Source: an uncultured bacterium
GTDB taxonomy: Bacteria > Bacteroidota > Bacteroidia > Sphingobacteriales > Sphingobacteriaceae
Direction of reading: 5' to 3'
Assembly (NCBI GenBank): GCA_903838995.1
Contig: CAIMAP010000166.1
Span: forward strand, 1 to 35,234
DNA: 35,234 nucleotides
Part shown: piece by piece, positions 25,760 through 34,545 of the stretch
How the letters are laid out: every line of letters starts with the position of its first letter
How positions within the stretch are numbered: position 1 is the stretch's first letter
Notes under the pieces: generated by a model
Seen by the model: only the letters and a program-made list of their open reading frames with translations
Database searches by the model: none
What the model was told of the DNA's origin: nothing
Made by a program: the position numbers and the translations under genes

Positions 25760-27862
25760 ATGAGTAATTTTTTTGAAACACCAATCGAATTTTTGAAGGG
25801 AATTGGTCCAACTAAAGCCGATGTGCTTAAAAAAGAGTTGGGCATTTTTACTTTTCAAGACTTAATGTTTCATTACCCATTTCGTTATATAGATCGCACA
25901 AAGTACTATCAGATAAAAGAAGTTACCCCAGAGCTGCCATTTATTCAGTTTGTCGGTAAATTAATTAATAAGCAAGTTATAGGAGAAAGACAAGGCAAAA
26001 GATTGGTAGCACAATTCGAAGATGCCACCGGAATCATCGAATGTGTTTGGTTTCAGAGTTTAAAATGGGCCGATAAAAGTTTAATTATTGGTACAAGTTA
26101 TGTGGTATTTGGCAAGCCAACTTACTTCGGTGCGAAAGCGAATATTGTTCACCCCGAAATTGAAACTATTGCTAATCACGATCAAACGGTAGCAACGGCA
26201 TTGCAACCAGTTTACAATACCACCGAAAAATTAAAGTCATTTTATTTAGATAGTAAAGGTTTTTTAAAAATTCAGAAGCAATTATTAAGCGTTGCTTTAA
26301 AAGAAATTAAAGAGAATTTACCAGAAAGCATTTTGTCGAAATACCAAATGCTCTCTAGAGCAGAGGCAATAGCAGAAATTCATTTCCCAACAGATGCAAA
26401 AAAACTACAGCGCGCAACCGCTAGGTTAAAATTCGAAGAACTTTTTTTAATACAAATAAAGTTATTAAAAATTAATTCCAACAGAAAATTAAAGTCTCGT
26501 GGTTTTATATTAAATAAAGTTGGCGATTTATTCAATCAGTTTTATAAAGAAAAAATACCATTTGAATTAACTGGCGCACAAAAAAGAGTAGTCAAAGAAA
26601 TTAGGGCAGATACTGTTTCTGGCATGCAGATGAACAGGCTATTACAAGGCGATGTAGGCAGCGGCAAAACCATGGTTGCACTGTTAACTATGTTGTTGGC
26701 AATAGACAACGGATTTCAAACTTGTTTAATGGCGCCTACAGAAATTTTAGCCCAACAACATTTTCAATCACTCAAAGACTTGCTCTCCGATTTACCCGTG
26801 AATATTAAAGTATTAACGGGCTCAGCAAAATCAAAAGCGCGCAAAGAAACATTAGCCGAATTAATTTCGGGCGAATGCAATATTGTGGTAGGCACGCATG
26901 CCTTAATTGAAGAGACCGTTCAGTTTAAAAATTTAGGCATGGTGGTAATTGATGAGCAACATCGATTTGGTGTAGAGCAAAGGGCGAAACTTTGGCGCAA
27001 AAATTCGCAAGCACCGCATGTGTTAGTGATGACAGCAACTCCCATTCCAAGAACATTGGCCATGACACTTTACGGAGATTTAGACGTGTCGGTTATTGAT
27101 GAATTACCTGCAGGAAGAGTGCCGATTGAAACGGTACACCAGAACGAATCTCAACGACTAAGACTCAATGCATTTATTGCCAAAGAAATTGAAAAAGGCA
27201 GACAAGTTTATGTAGTATATCCCTTAATAAAAGAATCGGAAAAATTAGATTTATTAAATTTAACGGAAGGCTACGAAAGTATAATACGGACATTTCCATT
27301 ACCCAAGTATAAAGTGTCTGTGGTGCATGGCCAATTGAAACCTGCCGACAAAGAGTTTGAAATGCAGCGATTTGTAAAAGGAGAAACCCAAATTATGGTT
27401 GCCACAACTGTAATAGAAGTAGGTGTAAATGTTCCGAATGCTTCGATCATGGTGATTGAAAATGCGGAACGATTTGGTTTGTCTCAACTCCATCAATTAA
27501 GAGGTAGAGTAGGCAGAGGATCCGAAAAATCTTATTGTATTTTAATGTCGGGCAATAAATTATCTAACGATGGAAAAACCAGGTTACAAACCATGGTGAA
27601 TACCAGTAATGGTTTTGAAATCTCCGAAATCGATTTACAATTACGCGGCCCCGGTGATTTACAGGGCACCCAACAAAGTGGGGTCTTAGACTTACACATT
27701 GCCGATCTTGCAAAGGACCAAAGAATTTTACAAGAGGCCAGGGTAGCCGCGCAAGAAATTTTAGCAACAGATGTAAATTTAACAAGCGCAGACAACAGCA
27801 GGCTAAGAGCTTATCTTTCCTTGCAAAAATCAAATCAAATTAATTGGGAGCAAATTTCGTAG
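25760..27862 (+). CDS. recG: ATP-dependent DNA helicase RecG
   Basis: Branch-migrating helicase that remodels stalled replication forks and Holliday junctions. A wedge/OB domain comes first (TPIEFLKGIGPTKADVLKKELG and LMFHYPFRYIDRT, FVGKLINKQVIGERQGKRLVAQFED). The helicase motor has motif I LLQGDVGSGKTMVALL, motif II DEQHRFGVEQR, motif III MTATPIPRTLAMTLYGDLDVSVIDELPAGR, then TTVIEVGVNVPNASIMVIENAERFGLSQLHQLRGRVGRG and ISEIDLQLRGPGDLQGTQQSG. At 700 residues it is complete. Appears to be transcribed alone; no good promoter box is visible in the 68-base upstream gap. Confidence 0.97.
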   Translation: MSNFFETPIEFLKGIGPTKADVLKKELGIFTFQDLMFHYPFRYIDRTKYYQIKEVTPELPFIQFVGKLINKQVIGERQGKRLVAQFEDATGIIECVWFQSLKWADKSLIIGTSYVVFGKPTYFGAKANIVHPEIETIANHDQTVATALQPVYNTTEKLKSFYLDSKGFLKIQKQLLSVALKEIKENLPESILSKYQMLSRAEAIAEIHFPTDAKKLQRATARLKFEELFLIQIKLLKINSNRKLKSRGFILNKVGDLFNQFYKEKIPFELTGAQKRVVKEIRADTVSGMQMNRLLQGDVGSGKTMVALLTMLLAIDNGFQTCLMAPTEILAQQHFQSLKDLLSDLPVNIKVLTGSAKSKARKETLAELISGECNIVVGTHALIEETVQFKNLGMVVIDEQHRFGVEQRAKLWRKNSQAPHVLVMTATPIPRTLAMTLYGDLDVSVIDELPAGRVPIETVHQNESQRLRLNAFIAKEIEKGRQVYVVYPLIKESEKLDLLNLTEGYESIIRTFPLPKYKVSVVHGQLKPADKEFEMQRFVKGETQIMVATTVIEVGVNVPNASIMVIENAERFGLSQLHQLRGRVGRGSEKSYCILMSGNKLSNDGKTRLQTMVNTSNGFEISEIDLQLRGPGDLQGTQQSGVLDLHIADLAKDQRILQEARVAAQEILATDVNLTSADNSRLRAYLSLQKSNQINWEQIS

Positions 27863-27974
27863 GGTATGTTATTCTAACATCCATATACCTAACCAGAAGC
27901 CCATTTTCTGTGTTTTTAAAAAAAATTAAAACACTTAGGCCTTTAATAGGTTATGATATTGATAATTTACAACA

Positions 27975-28928
27975 ATGAAATTAGTAGTAACGCGTCCTTG
28001 GATGCAAATTACTTTACTAGCAGCGAGCATATATAATCTGATTTGGGGTTTTACAACTTTGTTAAACCCGCAGCAATTATTTAACAACTTGCATTTACAG
28101 CTACCCAATTACCTAGTAATGTGGCAGGGAATTGCATTTGTTGAAATTTTATTCGGATTTGGCTATTTACTAGCAAGCAAACAGCCTTTTAAACACTGGA
28201 TTATTGTGCTATTGGGGCTGTTGTTAAAAACAGCCATTGTGTTTGGTTTCGTTTATTTATGGTGGCAGAATAAATTGCCAATTAATCTATTTACTCATGT
28301 TTTAGCGAATGATATTATTTGGATAATTCCATTTGCACTCATTTTATATTACACATTTGAAAACGCGCAATGTAACCGCGAACTCAGTGCATACAATATG
28401 CACGAAAGAAAATTAAAATCGCTCGATAGCATAATTACCAACCAAGGCTTAAGTTTAGCAACCTATTCTGATCAACAACCAACCATGCTTGTTTTTTTAA
28501 GACATTTTGGATGTACTTTTTGCAAAGAGGCATTACGAGAGATTAAAAAAAATAGGGCAGCAATCGAATCCGAAGGAACCAAAATTATTCTAGTGCATTT
28601 AGCCGACGAATTAGAAGCTGCCGCAGCCACCCAAAAATATCATATAGCAGACCTTCCGCGCATCAGCGATCCTGACAAAAAATTATACAAAGCATTTGGT
28701 TTGCAAAGAGGTAGTTTTGTACAATTGCTCGGGTTCAACGTAATTATAAGAGGTATAGTAGCTGGGTTAATAAAAGGGAATTTCCCCCAAAAACCAAATG
28801 CAGATCCTTTTCAAATGCCAGGGGTGTTTTTACTTTTTAAAGGAGCGGTATTGCAAACGTTCAAACACACTACTTCTGCAGATCGCCCAGACTATATCGA
28901 ACTGGCTAAAATTGAATCGAAAAATTAG
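27975..28928 (+). CDS. Four-TM membrane domain fused to a peroxiredoxin-like (AhpC-TSA_2 / SelL-related) thioredoxin-fold domain
   Basis: A 317-residue two-part protein. Residues ~10-128 hold four hydrophobic helices (SIYNLIWGFTTLL; VMWQGIAFVEILFGFGYLLA; HWIIVLLGLLLKTAIVFGFVYLWW; IIWIIPFALILYYTF), similar in layout to DoxX-like proteins but not clearly one. Residues ~145-315 look like the PRXL2/SelL-related redox domain: TMLVFLRHFGCTFCKEALREI with C180xxC183, then IILVHLADELEA, DLPRISDPDKKLYKAFGLQRG and GVFLLFKGAVLQTFKHTT. The CxxC suggests a membrane-tethered thiol oxidoreductase; partner unknown. The 112-base upstream gap contains AT-rich DNA and one weak hairpin. Confidence 0.8.
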   Translation: MKLVVTRPWMQITLLAASIYNLIWGFTTLLNPQQLFNNLHLQLPNYLVMWQGIAFVEILFGFGYLLASKQPFKHWIIVLLGLLLKTAIVFGFVYLWWQNKLPINLFTHVLANDIIWIIPFALILYYTFENAQCNRELSAYNMHERKLKSLDSIITNQGLSLATYSDQQPTMLVFLRHFGCTFCKEALREIKKNRAAIESEGTKIILVHLADELEAAAATQKYHIADLPRISDPDKKLYKAFGLQRGSFVQLLGFNVIIRGIVAGLIKGNFPQKPNADPFQMPGVFLLFKGAVLQTFKHTTSADRPDYIELAKIESKN

Positions 28929-28947
28929 CCCTTATATTCTATAATAT

Positions 28948-28962
28948 TCCTATTTTTGTGCC
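28948..28962 (+). promoter_or_regulatory. Promoter core upstream of the DHS-like gene
   Basis: TCCTATTTTTGTGCC contains an exact TAnnTTTG box (28951-28958), 20 bases before the ATG. The same 15 bases occur upstream of actA. A clean TTTG at -33 is not seen; TTAG lies 22 bases upstream. Confidence 0.6.
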
Positions 28963-28978
28963 TTAATTTAATTCTTTT

Positions 28979-29959
28979 ATGAGCACAAATCGCGGTCCAA
29001 TATCTCAATTTATCGAGAAAAATTATTTGCATTTTAATGCAGCAGCATTAGTCGATGCAGCAAAAGGTTACGAAAAGCATTTACTCGAAGGAGGTAAAAT
29101 GATGATCACCTTAGCTGGGGCAATGAGTACTGCCGAATTGGGTATTTCTTTAGCAGAAATGATTCGCCAAGGTAAAGTGGACATTATATCTTGTACCGGC
29201 GCTAATTTAGAAGAAGACATCATGAATTTGGTTGCTCATAAAAGCTATAAACGCGTTCCGAATTATAGAGATTTAAGCCCACAAGATGAATGGGATTTGT
29301 TAGAAAAAGGATATAACAGGGTAACAGATACTTGCATTCCAGAAGAAGAGGCATTTCGTAGAATACAAAAGCATATAGTAAAACAGTGGAAAGATGCAGA
29401 AGCGCAGGGGGAAAGATTTTTGCCTCATGAATTTATGTATAAGCTCTTGCTCTCTAAAGACATGGAGCAATATTACGAGATTGATCCTAAAAACTCTTGG
29501 ATGTTAGCAGCAGCAGAACGCAATTTGCCAATTATCTGTCCGGGATGGGAAGACTCCACCATGGGGAATATTTTTGCATCTTATTGTATTAAAAATGAGT
29601 TGAGCCCATCAACTATGAAATCTGGTATTGAATACATGATGTATTTAACCGATTGGTATAGAGCTAACTCTGCTGGAAAAGGTGTTGGATTTTTTCAAAT
29701 TGGTGGTGGTATTGCTGGAGATTTTCCAATTTGCGTAGTACCTATGATGTACCAAGATTTGGAATGGCATGATGTACCTTTTTGGAGTTATTTCTGTCAA
29801 ATATCTGATTCCACTACATCTTACGGGTCTTACTCTGGCGCAGTGCCTAACGAAAAAATTACTTGGGGTAAGTTAGACATCGACACACCTAAATTTATTG
29901 TGGAGTCTGATGCTACCATTGTTGCTCCCTTAATTTTCGCTTGGATTTTAAAGCAATAA
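28979..29959 (+). CDS. Deoxyhypusine synthase family protein
   Basis: A bacterial member of the NAD-dependent deoxyhypusine synthase (DHS) family, 326 residues. The C-terminal catalytic block SDSTTSYGSYSGAVPNEKITWGKLDID carries the lysine equivalent to the one that forms the aminobutyl imine in eukaryotic DHS (K298 in WGK); FVESDATIVAPLIFAWI closes the fold. The glycine motif is IGGGIAGDF, where eukaryotic enzymes have GGG followed by KHH, so substrate handling probably differs. Bacteria lack eIF5A, the DHS substrate. Polyamine metabolism, for instance making homospermidine, is a reasonable inference but unproved here. It appears to be transcribed alone from its own promoter. Confidence 0.9.
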   Translation: MSTNRGPISQFIEKNYLHFNAAALVDAAKGYEKHLLEGGKMMITLAGAMSTAELGISLAEMIRQGKVDIISCTGANLEEDIMNLVAHKSYKRVPNYRDLSPQDEWDLLEKGYNRVTDTCIPEEEAFRRIQKHIVKQWKDAEAQGERFLPHEFMYKLLLSKDMEQYYEIDPKNSWMLAAAERNLPIICPGWEDSTMGNIFASYCIKNELSPSTMKSGIEYMMYLTDWYRANSAGKGVGFFQIGGGIAGDFPICVVPMMYQDLEWHDVPFWSYFCQISDSTTSYGSYSGAVPNEKITWGKLDIDTPKFIVESDATIVAPLIFAWILKQ

Positions 29960-30029
29960 TTTTCGTTCTATTTAGAATCGTTCGAAATAATATATAATGT
30001 CTTCGAATTGTCATAGAAATGAAATAAAA

Positions 30030-30146
30030 TCCTATTTTTGTGCCACCTAATAAGGCTTTTTAGGTTCAATTAAGCCGCATTTATTTAGGTAAAAATTTAA
30101 TAAATAATAGAACATTTTTTTCATAAGATATTAATTATCAATTTAT
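30030..30146 (+). promoter_or_regulatory. Promoter core and ~100-base leader of the act operon
   Basis: The same 15-base core TCCTATTTTTGTGCC (30030-30044) as before the DHS-like gene contains TAnnTTTG at 30033-30040. TTG at 30008-30010 is a possible -33 element. The remaining leader to the ATG at 30147 is AT-rich. It can form a weak 6-bp hairpin (ACCTAA 30045-30050 with TTAGGT 30060-30065) that competes with a GGCTT/AAGCC pairing. The 29960-30029 stretch holds nothing I recognise. Confidence 0.6.
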
Positions 30147-31421
30147 ATGGGTTTTAATTTCTCGTTAACAAAAAATCACTCATTAAAAGCAACCCTCACG
30201 CTATTTTTTGCAATCGCTTGTGTTAGTTTTTCAAACGCTCAAGATTTAAAAGCAGGAGAAAGTCTTTTTAAAGCAAACTGTACTTCATGTCATGCTATTG
30301 ATAGAAAAGTTATTGGTCCTGCATTAAAAGATGTAATCGAAGCGCAAGATCAAGCTTGGATGGTGAAGTGGATTAAAAATTCGCAGTCGCTTGTGAAAGC
30401 TGGCGATCCTGCTGCGGTTAAGATTTTTAATGAATACAATCAGTCTATCATGAGTTCATTTCCGCAATTTTCGGATGATGACGTGAAAAGTATTATCGCT
30501 TATGTGAAAACAGAGCGAGACAAGCCAAAGACTGCGCCAGCAGATGCGGCTGGAGCTGGAACGGGAGCAAATGCTAGCGCTGTTAATGATTATACCATCA
30601 CAGGTTTGGTGATATTAATTGCCGTTTTAATTTTAGTTGTTTATGTTTTAAACAGAGTTATTAATTCTTTAGAGAAATTAATTCGAATCAATAATGGTGA
30701 AGTTGTTGATGCTGTTGTTAATGTGATAAAAGAAAAAGTATCTACTTTTAAATGGGTTCTATTAAATAAGAAAAAAGTATTTTATGCAGTAATGTTATTC
30801 ATTTTTGTTTTTAGTGGATGGGCTTGGGATCAAATGTATAACATCAATGTAAATACAGGATACCAACCAGTTCAACCAATTGCATTCTCTCACGAATTAC
30901 ATGCTGGTATCAATCAAATCAATTGTCAATATTGCCATTCAGGTGCATTCAAATCTAAAAACGCAAGTATTCCTTCTTTAAATGTTTGTATGAATTGCCA
31001 CAATTATGTACAAGCAACAGCTAAATACAATGGAGAGATTTCGCCAGAAATCAAAAAGATTTATACTGCTTTAGATTACAATCCAGATACCCGTATTTAC
31101 GGAAAAAATACGAAGCCAATTGAGTGGGTTAGAATTCACAACCTTCCAGACTTCGCTTATTTCAATCACTCGCAACACGTTAAAGTTGCAGGTTTGGCTT
31201 GTCAGCAATGCCATGGTCCAGTAGAGAAAATGACGGAAGTATATCAATATTCACCGCTAACTATGGGCTGGTGTATTAACTGTCACAGAACAACAGAAGT
31301 TAACTCAAAAGGCAATGCTTATTATGATAAAATTCTTGCAGCGCATGAAGATATCAAAAAAGGCAAAAAAGTTACGGTTGCTATGTTAGGTGGTTTAGAG
31401 TGTGTAAAGTGTCATTATTAA
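30147..31421 (+). CDS. actA: Alternative complex III subunit ActA with fused N-terminal cytochrome c domain (six haem motifs)
   Basis: Periplasm-facing multihaem electron carrier of the quinol-oxidising alternative complex III. Order: signal peptide (residues 1-31, SFSNAQ); a class I cytochrome c domain with CTSCH (45-49) and a distal Met candidate IMSSFPQFSDDDVKSIIAYV; an Ala/Gly linker; a TM helix (about 150-170); a further hydrophobic segment (about 208-226); then five CxxCH motifs (CQYCH, CMNCH, CQQCH, CINCH, CVKCH). ActA proper is the pentahaem part; the monohaem unit resembles what other species encode separately. 424 residues. First gene of the act operon, with actB 33 bases downstream. 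Confidence 0.93.
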   Translation: MGFNFSLTKNHSLKATLTLFFAIACVSFSNAQDLKAGESLFKANCTSCHAIDRKVIGPALKDVIEAQDQAWMVKWIKNSQSLVKAGDPAAVKIFNEYNQSIMSSFPQFSDDDVKSIIAYVKTERDKPKTAPADAAGAGTGANASAVNDYTITGLVILIAVLILVVYVLNRVINSLEKLIRINNGEVVDAVVNVIKEKVSTFKWVLLNKKKVFYAVMLFIFVFSGWAWDQMYNINVNTGYQPVQPIAFSHELHAGINQINCQYCHSGAFKSKNASIPSLNVCMNCHNYVQATAKYNGEISPEIKKIYTALDYNPDTRIYGKNTKPIEWVRIHNLPDFAYFNHSQHVKVAGLACQQCHGPVEKMTEVYQYSPLTMGWCINCHRTTEVNSKGNAYYDKILAAHEDIKKGKKVTVAMLGGLECVKCHY

Positions 31422-31454
31422 TAAGAAATTAGATTTTAAAATATCGTCATATAA

Positions 31455-34400
31455 ATGATGGAAAATAACGAAAAAAAATATTGGAAAGGTTTAGAGGAAT
31501 TGCATGCAAGTCCCGACTTTGTAAAGCACAAAAGCAACGAGTTTGCAGAAGAACTTCCAATTGATGAATTATTAACGGAGTCTAAAGTAAATACTCCAAC
31601 TCCTCGTAGAGATTTCCTAAAAGCTTTAGGATTTGGTATGGGTGCAGTTGCTTTGGCGGCTTGTAATGAAGCGCCAGTGCAAAGGGCAATTCCTTACTTA
31701 ATAAAGCCAGAAGAAATTGTACCAGGTATTCCTAACTATTATACTTCCAACTATAATGGCTTAGGTATTTTGGTAAAAACAAGAGAAGGTCGTCCTATTA
31801 AAATAGAAGGCAACCCGAACGATCCTATTTCTATGGGTGGAACGGATGCACAAGCGCAAGCGGCTGTTTTAGATTTATACGATACAGCTAGATTAAAAAA
31901 TCCGGTAGTTAAAGGAGTAGATGCTAATTGGGATGCTGCAGATAAACTTGTGAAATCAAGTCTAGCAGAGATCGCAACAAAAGGTGGTAATATTAGAATT
32001 TTAACAGATACTATTTTGTCTCCATCTACTCAGTCTGTTATTGCAGATTTTTCAAGCAAATACGCAAATGTAAAGCAAGTAATTTTTGATGCTACTTCTT
32101 ATTCAGGTATCATTAATGCAAATAAAAATAGTTTCGAAAAAGCAGGTATTCCATCTTATAAGTTTGACAAAGCTGCAGTTGTAGTTAGTTTTGATGCAGA
32201 CTTTTTAGGTACTTGGATTTCTCCTGTAGAATTTACTAGACAATATGTTTCCCTAAGAAATCATAAAAGTTTAGAAAACAAAAAAATGTCGCGTCACATT
32301 CAAATCGAAACAGGTTTGAGTATGACTGGTACAAATGCTGATGCAAGAATTGCAATCAAGCCTTCTCAACATGGAAGCGCTGTAATTGCTTTATACAATG
32401 AGCTTGCTACTTTAGCAGGTGCTGCAAAAGTAACGGCAACCGATTTGCCATTCGCCAAAAAATTAACAGCCATCGCCAAAGAATTATGGGCGGCTAAAGG
32501 AAACTCATTAGTAGTTTCTGGCTCCAATGATGTTTCTATTCAAGTGGTAATTAATGCAATCAATGCCATCTTAGGTAACTACGGTAACAGCATTGATTTA
32601 GATAATTTATCAAATCAATATCAAGGTAACGATGCAGAGATGCAAGACTTACTTGCAGAAATGAATGCGGGTAAAATAGATGCATTATTTATTTTAGGTG
32701 CAAATCCTGCTTACAGTTTTGCGCAAGCAACTGCATTTACAAATGCAATGGCTAAAGTAAAATTGAAAGTGTCATTTGCAGATAGAGCAAACGAAACAGC
32801 TGCTAGCTGTGATGTGATTGCACCAAACACCCATTTCTTAGAATCATGGGATGATGTTTCTGCTAGAACAGGCGTTTACAGTGTAGTTCAGCCTACAATT
32901 TCACCGGTATATAATTCCAGACCAGCTGCTCAATCACTATTATTGTGGGCAGATTTACCTTCAGATTATTTAGCATATATAAAAGCATATTGGGAGAAAA
33001 ATATTTATCCATCTGTTGCAAATGCCGGAACGTTTACTAATTTCTGGGAAGCAAGTTTGCAAACTGGTTCGGTAGTTATTAACCAACAAGTTGCTAAATC
33101 ATACGCATTCAATAAAGACATCAACGCGGTTGCAAATACTATTCGCAATGCAAATAAAAATACAAGCGCAGTAGAATTGGCCATTTACCAAAACACTGCG
33201 ATTAGAAATGGCGAGCATGCAAACAATCCTTGGTTGCAAGAAATGCCAGATCCAGTTTCTAAAGTAACTTGGGATAACTACGCTGCTATTAATCCAATTT
33301 TTGCAAAAGAATTGGGCTTAACAGAAAACAGTATGGTTACTATTAAGTCTGCTAACAATACCGTAACACTTCCAGTATTAATGCAACCGGGCCAAGCAAT
33401 GGGCACTGTTTCTGCTGCAATTGGATATGGTAGAACGGCGGCTGGAAAAGCAGGTTCAAATGTTGGGGTAAATATGTATCCTTTCTTATCAACTGTAAAT
33501 GGAACTTTCCAAAATTACAATTCAACAATTGAATTAGTAAAAGCAGAAGGCAGCTACGAATTAGCACAAACACAAACGCATCATACCATTGAAGGTAGAG
33601 ATATTGTTCAAGAAAAAACTTTAGCAGTTTATGCAGGTCATGAGCCTGCTGCAGAAGGCGAGCACCATGCATCTGGCGAACATGCCGAAAGCAAAGGCGA
33701 GCATCATGCAGATTTATGGGCAGCGTACCAAAAGAATGGTCATCACCATTGGGCAAGGACTATCGACCTAAACGCTTGTACTGGTTGTGGCGCTTGCGTG
33801 GTAGCATGTAACTCCGAAAACAACGTACCAGTTGTTGGTCGTGATGAAGTGCGTCGTCGTAGAGAAATGCACTGGATTCGCATCGATCGTTATTATACTT
33901 TCGAAGACAATGCTGGTAAAGAAATTACAAGAGAAAAAGAATACAATCAAGTTGAAAATTACGAGAATGTAAAAGTGATTCATCAACCAATGTTATGTCA
34001 ACATTGCGATCACGCACCTTGCGAAACAGTTTGTCCTGTATTAGCAACCATGCACTCTTCAGAAGGCTTAAATCAAATGGCTTATAACCGTTGCGTAGGA
34101 ACTCGTTATTGCGCAAACAACTGTCCATATAAAGTGCGTCGTTTCAACTGGTTTAACTACTGGAACGATGATCGTTTTGCAAATTACTTACATAACGAAG
34201 CAGCATACTTGGCTCTAAACCCAGATGTTACTACCCGTTTCAGAGGAGTAATGGAAAAATGTTCATTCTGTGCACAAAGAATTCAAGCTGGAAAATTAAA
34301 AGCGAAAATCGAACACCGTCCATTAAAAGATGGCGATGTAGTAACTGCTTGTCAGCAAGGTTGCCCTGCTAATGCAATTGTTTTCGGAGACGTTAACGAT

Positions 34401-34520
34401 CCAAATTCTGAAGTTGCAAAATTAATTAAAGGTGATAGAACTTATTTCGTATTAGAAGAAATCAATGTTCAACCTGGAATTGGTTATATGACCAAAGTAA
34501 GAAATACAATAGAATCATAA
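31455..34520 (+). CDS. actB: Alternative complex III subunit ActB (molybdopterin-oxidoreductase-like plus ferredoxin-like domains)
   Basis: Large 1021-residue iron-sulfur subunit. The first ~48 residues are a hydrophilic extension; then a Tat twin-arginine motif (TPRRDFLKALGFG, R51-R52) and a lipobox LAAC (C70), indicating Tat export and lipidation. Residues ~75-730 form a molybdopterin-oxidoreductase-like domain, known to lack molybdenum in this complex. A His/Glu-rich bridge follows (GEHHASGEHAESKGEHHAD). The C-terminal ferredoxin-like domain has CTGCGACVVACNSEN, CQHCDHAPCETVCPV, CVGTRYCANNCPYKVRRF, CSFCAQRI and CQQGCPANAIVFGD, enough for four Fe-S clusters. Two adjacent ATG codons occur at the start. 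Sits between actA and actC. Confidence 0.95.
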   Translation: MMENNEKKYWKGLEELHASPDFVKHKSNEFAEELPIDELLTESKVNTPTPRRDFLKALGFGMGAVALAACNEAPVQRAIPYLIKPEEIVPGIPNYYTSNYNGLGILVKTREGRPIKIEGNPNDPISMGGTDAQAQAAVLDLYDTARLKNPVVKGVDANWDAADKLVKSSLAEIATKGGNIRILTDTILSPSTQSVIADFSSKYANVKQVIFDATSYSGIINANKNSFEKAGIPSYKFDKAAVVVSFDADFLGTWISPVEFTRQYVSLRNHKSLENKKMSRHIQIETGLSMTGTNADARIAIKPSQHGSAVIALYNELATLAGAAKVTATDLPFAKKLTAIAKELWAAKGNSLVVSGSNDVSIQVVINAINAILGNYGNSIDLDNLSNQYQGNDAEMQDLLAEMNAGKIDALFILGANPAYSFAQATAFTNAMAKVKLKVSFADRANETAASCDVIAPNTHFLESWDDVSARTGVYSVVQPTISPVYNSRPAAQSLLLWADLPSDYLAYIKAYWEKNIYPSVANAGTFTNFWEASLQTGSVVINQQVAKSYAFNKDINAVANTIRNANKNTSAVELAIYQNTAIRNGEHANNPWLQEMPDPVSKVTWDNYAAINPIFAKELGLTENSMVTIKSANNTVTLPVLMQPGQAMGTVSAAIGYGRTAAGKAGSNVGVNMYPFLSTVNGTFQNYNSTIELVKAEGSYELAQTQTHHTIEGRDIVQEKTLAVYAGHEPAAEGEHHASGEHAESKGEHHADLWAAYQKNGHHHWARTIDLNACTGCGACVVACNSENNVPVVGRDEVRRRREMHWIRIDRYYTFEDNAGKEITREKEYNQVENYENVKVIHQPMLCQHCDHAPCETVCPVLATMHSSEGLNQMAYNRCVGTRYCANNCPYKVRRFNWFNYWNDDRFANYLHNEAAYLALNPDVTTRFRGVMEKCSFCAQRIQAGKLKAKIEHRPLKDGDVVTACQQGCPANAIVFGDVNDPNSEVAKLIKGDRTYFVLEEINVQPGIGYMTKVRNTIES

Positions 34521-34545
34521 TTTAAAAGGATAAAATTTATATCGT

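Noticed and set aside
24801-25811. EamA permease starting at 25811
   Set aside because: It would overlap the divergent recG by 52 bases and add a non-family charged extension. The ATG at 25691 starts exactly at the first transmembrane region.
27863-27974. Hairpin ATGTTA/TAACAT after recG as a terminator
   Set aside because: The stem is 6 bp, the outer pairing is imperfect, and no T-run follows, so it is not convincing.
33352-34128. Minus-strand ORFs opposite actB, and similar ORFs opposite groEL, pntAA and recG
   Set aside because: They lie fully inside strongly conserved genes on the other strand, have low-complexity or shadow-like translations, and lack promoters or family motifs.
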